DNA from: CAZOMR01 sp964580655
GTDB taxonomy: Bacteria; RBG-13-61-14; CAZOMR01
Assembly: GCA_964580655.1 (NCBI GenBank)
Contig: CAZOMR010000023.1
Coordinates: 1-21,345 of the forward strand
Direction of reading: 5' to 3'
DNA: 21,345 nucleotides
The notes beneath the pieces were generated by a model that saw only the letters and a list, made by a program, of their open reading frames with translations, had not been told where the DNA came from and did not search any database. This document shows positions 14,270 through 21,345 of this stretch, one piece after another. Numbering within the stretch: position 1 is the first letter of the stretch; each line of letters opens with the position of its first letter. The translations under genes were made by a program, and so were the position numbers.

Positions 14270-14275
14270 TATAAT
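14270..14275 (+). promoter_or_regulatory. -10 box of the YfhO-type gene promoter
   Basis: TATAAT at 14270-14275, with only a weak -35 (TTCGCA at 14245-14250, 19 bases away). Predicted transcription start near 14282, about 27 bases before GTG 14309, which supports that start. Confidence 0.5.
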
Positions 14276-14308
14276 GATTCAGATTATCTTTAGCGGAAAA
14301 AAACGGGC

Positions 14309-17113
14309 GTGAATTCGAGTTCTCAATATTCTTCTGAAAGGCTCGGGCGCCAGCATCTGTTGGCTCTGCTTTTTTACATCATCCTGATGGTGCTAGCCTT
14401 TTCAAGCCGCTGGGTCATGGGCGAGACCATGTTTTTCGAAGTCATCTGGGACCCGATTCCTCTGTATCTCTTTTATCCCGGGGATGAGGTATCCATAGAT
14501 ACATTTCGTGCCGGGCAACTTCCGCTGTGGGACCCTTTCCACGGGTTCGGTAATTCCCTTGTCAGTTGGACCTGGCCAAGTGTTTTTTATCCTCTGAAGG
14601 TGATGGCCTTTATCCTTGACTCTCTGGCCGGGTGGGAGTTTTATCTTCTGCTCCGCTTCTTGATGGCCGGATTCTTCACCTATCTTTTCGCCCGGACTCT
14701 CAAAATGGGCTTTGGGGCCGCTACCTTGTGTGGCCTGGCATTTATGCTCTGCGGATACTTCCGGGAATTTCACAGCTTCATAAACATCAACATAGAAGCC
14801 CTTTTTCCCCTGGAAATGCTCATCCTGCTGAAGCTCGCCAAGCGAGTAAGTCTTACCTGGTTTCTGGCCTGCATTCTGGTCGGCGCCTGGCTGGTCACAG
14901 GGTATCAGCCCGAGATAACCTTTTTCGCGTTCGGATACTGCTTCGCCTTCTTCGTGTTCGCATCCCTGGTGTTAAACACCCCTTTCCCTCAAGGCTTGAA
15001 GCCCTTTCTTGTCAGGCTCACGATCATCCTGGTCGGCCTGATCCTCATACACCTCTTGAGTGGCTACGGGCTGTTGCCCTTTATTGAGTATCTTGGCCTG
15101 TGCTGGAATTACCATTTCCCCGGCATAGAAAAAATTCATGTGCCAATGAATCACCTCCTGGCTCTTGTAACCCCTGTCTTCGATTACTGGATTCCCCCAT
15201 CGGCCTCTCATGTCCCGGAAAGACTCCACCAGTTCACCCTGCTCCCTGCATACCTCGGATGGATGGTCTCAAGCCTCGCAATTCTGGCCTTTGTTCATCT
15301 GCGCAGACTTCCTGCTATTATGCTCTTTTTTGTCATTGCTATCTTCTTTTATTTCGGGATGACCTTTTACCTGCCGGGCTTCTCCCTGGTCAATCATCTG
15401 CCGCTCTTCAACAAGATGCAGAACTTCCGATACGCACAGCCCTATCTAGCCTTTTCCACGGCCATACTCGCCGGATTCAGCCTGGACATGATCGCCAGAA
15501 AGAAATTGAGCCTTCCGCTTCTGTTTTCCCCTTTCGCTGTCATCCTCATCTGGATCATGGGTGAAGCCTGGCTGTTCCGGCATGTGCTTCTTCACTCCGG
15601 CCTCTTCTGGCACGCGCTCTTTTTATCCGGCATCGCCTTGGTCATTACCGGCGCATTAGTCTTGATCGGGTGGAAACTATCCTGGCTTCGCTCGCGTTCC
15701 AGGCTCATTTCCGGGGCCGTGATAATTCTTGCCGCCTCCGAGCTTTTCATCTACTTCGTCCTGGCTGTGCCGCTTTATGGAGACAAGGCTTTCCGCGTCT
15801 ATCCTGTGCCGCCCGCGGTAGAATTTCTGAAATCCCGGGCCGGTATTTTCCGGGTTTACAGTCTTGAACCGTATCTTTTGCATCCAAACCTTGGCGGGGT
15901 TTACCGGGTCCCTGAGATACGCGAGCAGGCCCCTCTTTATCCAAAAGATTATGTCAATTTTTTCTCAGCGGTCAACGGCTGGAAGAACGACTCTGAAAGA
16001 GTAGGTCACTTTCTGGAAAAAGGAAGGTTCTATTTTGACCTGGACCTCAACCGCGCGCCTGCGGGACTTATCAACCTCATCAATCTACGATATGTCCTTT
16101 CACCCAGTCCTTTAGGGGATGTCCCGCTTCCGCAAGCCGTGTCCCTTGAAAGCATTCTCGCTCCGCATCCGCATTTCTTCTCCCGCGCGAAAACCGAGAT
16201 CAACAGCCGAAGCCGCGATTCCATGTTCCTGCATGCTCCAGCGCGTATCGAGTTAAAAATAAATCCAATTCACGCTAAAGCGCTTCATCTGGATGCAGGG
16301 ATCATGGAGAACGCGTGGGGGGCCGAGGGCTTTGACGGGGCATGCCTCTCCGCTCTGGCCCGGACAGAGACCGCTTCCCGTCTTGTCTTCTTCCGGTTTC
16401 TCGATCCAGGGGCCCGCTCCGGGGAGCGGTGTTGGCTCGAGATGAATACAGTCATTCCCTTTTCCGACTTTTCCGACGAAGCCTTCTGCCTGGCCCTGGC
16501 CAGCACGCCCGGACCGCACGGCAACCCGGAGAACGATTATGCCCTTTTCGGGGACATTGGCCTGATCGGAGAAGACATCCTGCCAGCATTCAGGATGATC
16601 TACGATCAGGACTGCCGCATCTATGAAAACACCTCTGCACTGCCGCGGGCATTCTGGGTTCCGAAAGCTGAATACTTCCCTGACATGGAGCAGGTCCTTG
16701 AGCGGATGCTGGATGATAATTTCGATCCGCTGGAGTCTGTGTTATTGCAGGGGAAGGATCGAGAGGGGGAAAACCCGGGAGCTCGCGGTGAATTGAATAT
16801 CGAGGAATATGAATTCGGGCGCGTCAGGATCAGGGTCAGTTCCGATTCTGCTGGCTGGCTGGTTCTCAGCGATAAGTGGTTTCCGGGCTGGCGCGCCGAG
16901 TTGGATGGAGAGGAATCGAGAATTCGGCGCGCGTATTTTCTGTTCCGGGCAGTGCATGTCCCGGCCGGGGACCATGAATTGGTATTTCGCTATTATCCTT
17001 GGCCTACCCGGATAGGGATATGGTTATCTATTATCGGGATACTCACAATTCTCCTTATCCTTTTTCTCAAGCGGATTCGGAGATTCATCCTCACGGATAA
17101 GGCTCCAGGTTAA
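14309..17113 (+). CDS. YfhO-type polytopic membrane protein with extracytoplasmic beta domain
   Basis: A 934-residue protein with about a dozen membrane helices in the first ~490 residues. Features of the YfhO/GT-C-like group are visible: a periplasmic first loop with QLPLWDPFHGFGNS, then WTWPSVFYPLKV, GYQPEITFFAFGY and FNKMQNFRYAQPYLAFS. A large soluble part follows (about 490-890). Within it, about 640-750, is a predicted beta-sandwich (LHLDAGIMENAW to GNPENDYALFGDIGLI) like domains on glycan-active proteins. A YfhO-typical end (LSDKWFPGWRAELDG, VHVPAGDHELVFRY) and a last helix near 897-925 close the protein. Such proteins are thought to glycosylate cell-wall or lipid carriers using polyprenyl-linked sugars. 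Start GTG 14309 is preferred from the promoter position; its ribosome site is weak. The gene overlaps the convergent GH35 gene by 23 bases. Confidence 0.82.
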   Translation: MNSSSQYSSERLGRQHLLALLFYIILMVLAFSSRWVMGETMFFEVIWDPIPLYLFYPGDEVSIDTFRAGQLPLWDPFHGFGNSLVSWTWPSVFYPLKVMAFILDSLAGWEFYLLLRFLMAGFFTYLFARTLKMGFGAATLCGLAFMLCGYFREFHSFININIEALFPLEMLILLKLAKRVSLTWFLACILVGAWLVTGYQPEITFFAFGYCFAFFVFASLVLNTPFPQGLKPFLVRLTIILVGLILIHLLSGYGLLPFIEYLGLCWNYHFPGIEKIHVPMNHLLALVTPVFDYWIPPSASHVPERLHQFTLLPAYLGWMVSSLAILAFVHLRRLPAIMLFFVIAIFFYFGMTFYLPGFSLVNHLPLFNKMQNFRYAQPYLAFSTAILAGFSLDMIARKKLSLPLLFSPFAVILIWIMGEAWLFRHVLLHSGLFWHALFLSGIALVITGALVLIGWKLSWLRSRSRLISGAVIILAASELFIYFVLAVPLYGDKAFRVYPVPPAVEFLKSRAGIFRVYSLEPYLLHPNLGGVYRVPEIREQAPLYPKDYVNFFSAVNGWKNDSERVGHFLEKGRFYFDLDLNRAPAGLINLINLRYVLSPSPLGDVPLPQAVSLESILAPHPHFFSRAKTEINSRSRDSMFLHAPARIELKINPIHAKALHLDAGIMENAWGAEGFDGACLSALARTETASRLVFFRFLDPGARSGERCWLEMNTVIPFSDFSDEAFCLALASTPGPHGNPENDYALFGDIGLIGEDILPAFRMIYDQDCRIYENTSALPRAFWVPKAEYFPDMEQVLERMLDDNFDPLESVLLQGKDREGENPGARGELNIEEYEFGRVRIRVSSDSAGWLVLSDKWFPGWRAELDGEESRIRRAYFLFRAVHVPAGDHELVFRYYPWPTRIGIWLSIIGILTILLILFLKRIRRFILTDKAPG

Positions 17114-19376
17114 CCTCGCTCAGTCCAGAGGGTGCGTCCCATCGCCAGAGCGCAATCGCGAGATGATTCTCTCCATTATGATTCAGCCAGGCCGAGGGCA
17201 GGTAGAAGAGCTTTTGCGGGCCCACGCTTTCCCAGTAACGGCCGATGAGGTGCCCGTTCAGGTAGATGTTCGCCTTCTCAGGCGCCTTGCTGATCCTCAC
17301 GCCAATGGCCGGATCATCCGGCCCCGGAAGGTTGAGCCGAAACCGCGTCTGATATAGACCCACCCCGTGCTGGGCGAATGCCCATTGATGTGGAATGGTA
17401 ACATCCTCGGTTTCCAGGTTCAGAGAATCGAAATCCAGTTTCGGGGTCATGCCCTTTTCTCCGGGCAGAATTCCTCCCCGGACTCTCCAGCTTGAGATCG
17501 CGCCCTCTGCTTCAACCGTGATAAGCCCACGCGGGTTATGAAGGTCTTCCAGGAACCCCTTATTATGGCCCAGGCTCTCTACAAGGATCACAAGGACATT
17601 CCGGTCGGGCATCCAATATTCAGGCAATGGCACGACCTCATAAGTATCCGCAAAATCTTCTCCTACGGCAAGGCGGTTTAAGTGGTTATCCTTGGCCAGG
17701 ATGAGATGTCCGTTAAGGTATGCCGCGAAGCAATGCCGGGCGTGAATCCTGATGCTTGAGGGAATCATTTGTAAATGAGCCCTGTACCAGGCATAGCCGA
17801 AGTGAATTCCGAGTGCGTCCAGGTCGAGCCGGTTTGATGCCGGAACATCCAGCCAGTCCGAATCATCGTAGTCCGGGTCAAGCTCTTTGCTCGCCATTGC
17901 AAATGTCCAGTGTGAAAGTTCAGGAAGCGCAACCCGGGGCAGGTCCGGGTCCGCGGCCTGGATGCAAGGCGCACACTGGTCTATTATCTTGCCCCCCTCG
18001 TCCAATACCAGCACGGTCATCGAGAATGGCGGAATAGAAACCTCTGCACCACCGGGCTCGACCCTCGCCTCCCTCTCAAGAGATGTAAGGTTACGAATAT
18101 AAACAAAACTCTTGCCCGAAGCCGCCTTTCTCGCGCGGCAGAATAGTTCCTTGTCCTGGACGCTCACCGAGTCATCCGGCTCTGCTGAAAGAAGGTCCTG
18201 CTCATTGTGGAATACAAAGTCGGAGAAGGCCCTTGCGGCTTTCGCGCGGGCCGAGAAGCGATTGCCCTCGGTCACAGGAGCGGCCATGTCATATGACGAA
18301 TATACATCCGGGCTTGCGAGGTATCCGAAGCTTGTTCCCCCGCATGCCATAAACAGATTGAGGATTGCCGATCCCTGTGCCATGCAGGACTTCATGGTGA
18401 TGTCAAGCGCATCGGGTCCGAGGAAATCCCGGTTATAGTCATATCCTTTTCCGCCCCAGAGGTCATACCAGCCCCCCTGGGTCTCGGCCACAAAGATCGG
18501 GCATTGCACGCCGTGTGCATTATGGCCTTGCTCGAAAAGGTCTATGTTGGCAAAGGGATTACCCCTGCCACGCCAGTCCCGGTCAAATGCCTTGACAGGA
18601 TAATCATCTATGGCCAGGATGTCCACATCCGTGAACCGCACCCCTGACTCGACTACATCATTATGAAAGATAGGCACTTTCACTCCCAGGTCCCGCGACA
18701 TCTGATTAAGCTCCCGAAGATACTGGCTGGAATTCCTGTAATGCGGGGACCGGAATGCGCTTCGCTGGCGGGCCAGCATTACCTTTTGTATCGCTGGATT
18801 GAGTGAGAGGTTAAACAGGATGTTCGGTCCGAAGTGCGTCTGAAGGACCTTGAGCGCGCGTGCAAGAATCCCGCGAGGCGTGGGCAGGAAATGGTATTCG
18901 TTTTCTACCTGGAAGAGTATCAGGTTTTTTCGCTTTGCGATTTTCGGAACTATCTGCTCATACCACTGTCGCACATATCCCCTGTATTCTGAGTCATAGA
19001 AAAATTTTCCCTTGCGCTTGCATCTCAGGGCCAGGTGCCGCTTGGAAATCAGCCATGCGGGAAATCCCCCGCCATCCACCTCGGAGCAGATATAAGGCCC
19101 GGGCCGCGCAATCAGGTAAAGACCCTCATCCTCAATCATGTCCATGAGAAGGTCCACATCACGCTCTCCCGTGAATTCATACTCGCCTTCCTTCGGGGAA
19201 TGATACGACCAGTAAAAGTATATGTCCGCCGCATTCATCCCCATGTCCTTGAGCCTCTTGATCCGCGAGCGCCACATATCCGGGCCGGGCAGGCGGTAGT
19301 AATGAATCGCGCCCGAGAAGATGAACCTGCGTTCTCCATCAATGATCATGCTCTTCCTGTCAAAACCGACTTCCAT
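17091..19376 (-). CDS. Glycoside hydrolase family 35 protein (beta-galactosidase-like)
   Basis: The 761-residue protein has a TIM-barrel GH35 domain at about 1-320: FIFSGAIHYYRLPGPDMWRS at the N-terminus, GMNAADIYFYWSYHSPKEGEYEF, ARPGPYICSEVDGGGFPAWL, the acid/base in LFQVENEY (Glu160) and the likely nucleophile in FVAETQGGW (Glu298). Beta-sandwich domains follow, ending in KANIYLNGHLIGRYW and WLNHNGENHLAIALW, a galactose-binding-like module typical of GH35. Family members remove terminal beta-galactose from oligosaccharides. No signal peptide is seen, so it should act in the cytoplasm on imported or endogenous sugars. AGGAGG about six bases before ATG 19376 fixes the start. Substrate is unproven; GH35 also includes glucosaminidase-like enzymes. 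Confidence 0.92.
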   Translation of the reverse strand: MEVGFDRKSMIIDGERRFIFSGAIHYYRLPGPDMWRSRIKRLKDMGMNAADIYFYWSYHSPKEGEYEFTGERDVDLLMDMIEDEGLYLIARPGPYICSEVDGGGFPAWLISKRHLALRCKRKGKFFYDSEYRGYVRQWYEQIVPKIAKRKNLILFQVENEYHFLPTPRGILARALKVLQTHFGPNILFNLSLNPAIQKVMLARQRSAFRSPHYRNSSQYLRELNQMSRDLGVKVPIFHNDVVESGVRFTDVDILAIDDYPVKAFDRDWRGRGNPFANIDLFEQGHNAHGVQCPIFVAETQGGWYDLWGGKGYDYNRDFLGPDALDITMKSCMAQGSAILNLFMACGGTSFGYLASPDVYSSYDMAAPVTEGNRFSARAKAARAFSDFVFHNEQDLLSAEPDDSVSVQDKELFCRARKAASGKSFVYIRNLTSLEREARVEPGGAEVSIPPFSMTVLVLDEGGKIIDQCAPCIQAADPDLPRVALPELSHWTFAMASKELDPDYDDSDWLDVPASNRLDLDALGIHFGYAWYRAHLQMIPSSIRIHARHCFAAYLNGHLILAKDNHLNRLAVGEDFADTYEVVPLPEYWMPDRNVLVILVESLGHNKGFLEDLHNPRGLITVEAEGAISSWRVRGGILPGEKGMTPKLDFDSLNLETEDVTIPHQWAFAQHGVGLYQTRFRLNLPGPDDPAIGVRISKAPEKANIYLNGHLIGRYWESVGPQKLFYLPSAWLNHNGENHLAIALWRWDAPSGLSEVNLEPYP

Positions 19377-19447
19377 GTCTGGCCTCCTGGAAAAAATATT
19401 ACTCGAAGCATTTTATAGATGACACCCTCAATGAGCATCTTAATGAT

Positions 19448-19550
19448 TTTCCCCTCCCTGGATGGGAGGGGATTAAGGGGAGGGTGGCTCTACATGAGTT
19501 TTTCAAGCACCCCCACCCTTACCCTCCCCCATCAAAAGGGGGAGGGAATT
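19448..19550. repeat. Dispersed twin-hairpin C/G-rich repeat, copy 2
   Basis: The same element as at 7065-7205. First hairpin CCCCTCCC (19451-19458) with GGGAGGGG (19464-19471) around TGGAT. Second CCCTCCCCC (19522-19530) with GGGGGAGGG (19538-19546) around ATCAAAA. The 21 bases at 19464-19484 are identical to 7119-7139. Copy 2 lacks the insert of copy 1. It lies between the GH35 start and its candidate promoter, so it would be transcribed in the GH35 leader. Confidence 0.88.
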
Positions 19551-19595
19551 AGCTGACAGATGTCAACTATAAAAGTGCTCTTGTTAATAAGTCCG

Positions 19596-19623
19596 ATTAT
19601 ATCAGAGAGGTTTCCGGCCGCAA
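19596..19623 (-). promoter_or_regulatory. Candidate promoter for the GH35 gene
   Basis: On the minus strand TTGCGG (19623-19618), 16 bases, then TATAAT (19601-19596). It would start a leader near 19588, which reads through the repeat at 19448-19550 before ATG 19376. The remaining bases of 19377-19677 show nothing else I can name. Confidence 0.45.
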
Positions 19624-19677
19624 GGATACTCTAATGCTGTTTGGGAATCCCTTGCTCCGGGCCAAGAGAAAGCCTTC

Positions 19678-21210
19678 TCAAAGCAGGCCTCTATCCAGGC
19701 TCCGGTATTGGATGGCTTCGGAGATATGCGATGATGAGATTTTTTCCGAGCCCTCCAGGTCCGCGATGGTTCGGGAGACCTTGAGTATGCGGGCATGTGC
19801 CCTTGCGCTCATGCCCAGCCTGTCCACGCAGGCCTCAAGCAGGCCGTGACCTTCGTTTGAAATGGCGCAATGCTTTTCGATCTGGCGAGGGGACATGCTG
19901 GCATTGGAATGGATGCGGGAATGCTTGAACCGGTCTTTCTGAATGCCCCTGGCCCGGCTGATGCGGTCTCGTATCTGGTCCGATGATTCTCCGCCGGCCT
20001 CAGCCGAAAGCTCGCGGTAGCGCACCGAGGGGACATCAATGTGAATATCAATCCGGTCAAGAAGTGGCCCGGATATCCGGGACCGATAACGCTGGATCAT
20101 GAGCGGGGTGCAGTGGCAGGCATGATGCGCATCGCCGAAATAACCGCATGGGCAGGGATTCATTGCTCCGATCAGCATAAAGCGGGACGGAAAGGTGAGA
20201 GAGGTTGCGGCACGGGAGATCAAGACCTTGCCATCCTCTAAAGGCTGGCGCAAGACCTCCAGAACATTCCTCTTGAACTCGGGAAGCTCATCAAGGAACA
20301 GAACCCCGTTATGCGCAAGGCTGATCTCCCCTGGCCGGGGTATGGTTCCGCCCCCGATTAGCCCGGCATCGGACACGGTGTGATGAGGAGAGCGAAAGGG
20401 CCTCTGTGAGATGAGGGATGTTTCCTCATCCAGAAGCCCCATCACGCTGTAAATCTTCGTGGTCTCAAGAGCTTCCTCAAAACCCATGTCCGGAAGTATT
20501 GTGGGAAGCCTGCGTGCGAGCATGGTCTTGCCGGCTCCGGGAGGGCCTATCATGATGACATTATGTCCGCCTGCGCATGCGACCTCCAGAGCCCGCTTTG
20601 CGTTTTCCTGGCCCTTGACCTCGGAGAAGTCCACGGAGTAATCCCTGCCCTGGGCAAGGACTGCCCCGGGGTCCAGCTCGGTTGCTTCAAGCTCAAGGGC
20701 ATTATTCAGATACTCCACCACTTCGGCCAGATTATCCGCACCCAGGACCTTAATTCCCTTTACTATCGCGGCCTCGCGTGCGTTTCTTCGAGGGAGGATA
20801 AATGCCTTGAATCTCTTTTTTCTGGCCAGGATAGCAAGCGGAAGTGACCCGGTTACAGGCTTGATCCGGCCGTCGAGTGACAGCTCGCCCACGAGCAGGA
20901 TGTCTGCGATCCGCTTTCTCTTGACCACACCGAGTGCGGCAAGCAGGGCAATGGAGATAGGCAGGTCAAAACACGCCCCTTCCTTCTTGATGTCCGCCGG
21001 CGCCAGGTTGACCACAACACGCTGACTGGTATTTACGCCATAGCCTGCATTCTTGATCGCTGATTTGACCCTGGCCTTGCTCTCCTTCACCACAGGGTCG
21101 GGCAGACCCACTATGTTAAAAAAAGGAAGACCCGCACTCAGGTCAACCTCCACATCCACAGGACAGGCGTCTATCCCGAGCAATGCTCCGGAAATTACTG
21201 TGGCTAGCAT
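19678..21210 (-). CDS. YifB/ComM-family AAA+ ATPase (Mg-chelatase-like)
   Basis: The 510-residue protein is a full-length YifB/ComM. The N-terminal ChlI-type domain (AGLPFFNIVGLPDPVVKESK, VVVNLAPADIKKEGACFDL) resembles Lon protease folds. Next comes the AAA+ core with Walker A IGPPGAGKTM (residues 221-230), RSPHHT (273-278), Walker B GVLFLDELPEF (302-312) and the sensor region MLIGAMNPCPCGYFG. A Cys/His cluster (CPCGYFGDAHHACHC) follows, then the C-terminal helical domain. In competent Gram-negative bacteria ComM is a hexameric branch-migration helicase helping natural transformation; many genomes carry it without known competence. ATG 21210 gives the canonical MLATVISGALLGIDA start but has only a weak ribosome site. 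Confidence 0.95.
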   Translation of the reverse strand: MLATVISGALLGIDACPVDVEVDLSAGLPFFNIVGLPDPVVKESKARVKSAIKNAGYGVNTSQRVVVNLAPADIKKEGACFDLPISIALLAALGVVKRKRIADILLVGELSLDGRIKPVTGSLPLAILARKKRFKAFILPRRNAREAAIVKGIKVLGADNLAEVVEYLNNALELEATELDPGAVLAQGRDYSVDFSEVKGQENAKRALEVACAGGHNVIMIGPPGAGKTMLARRLPTILPDMGFEEALETTKIYSVMGLLDEETSLISQRPFRSPHHTVSDAGLIGGGTIPRPGEISLAHNGVLFLDELPEFKRNVLEVLRQPLEDGKVLISRAATSLTFPSRFMLIGAMNPCPCGYFGDAHHACHCTPLMIQRYRSRISGPLLDRIDIHIDVPSVRYRELSAEAGGESSDQIRDRISRARGIQKDRFKHSRIHSNASMSPRQIEKHCAISNEGHGLLEACVDRLGMSARAHARILKVSRTIADLEGSEKISSSHISEAIQYRSLDRGLL

Positions 21211-21246
21211 CGGGCTATTTTATATCTCTTTCTTAAGATGAGCTTG

Positions 21247-21252
21247 ATTATA
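21247..21252 (-). promoter_or_regulatory. -10 box of the yifB-like gene
   Basis: Minus-strand TATAAT (21252-21247) gives a predicted transcription start near 21240 and a leader of about 30 bases. No convincing -35 is visible. The rest of 21211-21345 shows no gene, RNA or repeat that I can support. Confidence 0.35.
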
Positions 21253-21345
21253 TCAGATTTAGACAGGTATAGGCCAGTAACATTTCTATACAGGGTGTGC
21301 GACATAAATGGTGGTCAAGTGGCCCTGGGATTTCCAAAAGTTGTG

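Noticed and set aside
21246..21257. A 12-base string flanking the yifB-like gene on both sides (also 19595-19606)
   Set aside because: Pairs of 12 bases are expected by chance here. It is better explained by a -10 promoter box on each side than as an attachment or insertion repeat.

Overview
This 21.3 kb window comes from a bacterial chromosome of moderate G+C. Two exported envelope proteins (one with a probable outer-membrane beta-barrel), an ECF sigma/anti-sigma pair, an exported amidase and YifB suggest a Gram-negative organism, most likely a deltaproteobacterial-type or candidate-phylum anaerobe. A decayed uroporphyrinogen-decarboxylase-family methyltransferase and a standalone SucC-like subunit fit that picture. 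I cannot assign a taxon from sequence alone. I see no rRNA, tRNA, CRISPR array, transposase or prophage.

Layout. 1-421: no gene that I can support. 422-716 (-): remnant of a UroD-family gene whose middle is deleted. 888-3927 (+): a tightly packed four-gene envelope module: ECF sigma factor, zinc-finger anti-sigma factor, exported bactofilin-like repeat protein and a probable outer-membrane beta-barrel. A sigma-type promoter candidate precedes it. 3928-4271: a structured convergent intergenic region with two hairpin terminators facing opposite ways, a long hairpin and a very strong Shine-Dalgarno-like sequence. 4272-7011 (-): an operon of exported metallo-beta-lactamase-fold protein, exported PHP phosphoesterase-like protein and TrmO. 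7251-9865 (+): cell-wall amidase, RNase PH and RdgB/HAM1. 9834-14149 (-): SucC-like ATP-grasp protein, UlaG-like metallo-hydrolase and a membrane-anchored SGNH/TPR protein. 14309-17113 (+): a YfhO-type polytopic membrane protein. 17091-19376 (-): a GH35 glycosidase. 19678-21210 (-): a YifB/ComM-family AAA+ ATPase.

How the genes fit together. The sigma module looks like a self-contained envelope-stress or surface-remodelling regulon: regulator, membrane-tethered inhibitor and two exported structural proteins in one overlapping transcription unit. The SGNH, YfhO and GH35 genes form a loose group that points to glycan building, modification or trimming. The amidase-rph-rdgB run is housekeeping (cell-wall hydrolysis, tRNA/RNA 3' trimming, nucleotide-pool cleaning).

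A dispersed, hairpin-forming repeat occurs twice (7065-7205 and 19448-19550). Each copy carries G-quadruplex-type motifs on both strands, and the first copy has a second small palindromic element nested in one hairpin loop. The most promising material for follow-up is the sigma module with its convergent 3' region, followed by the repeat family and the exported PHP/metallo-hydrolase pair.
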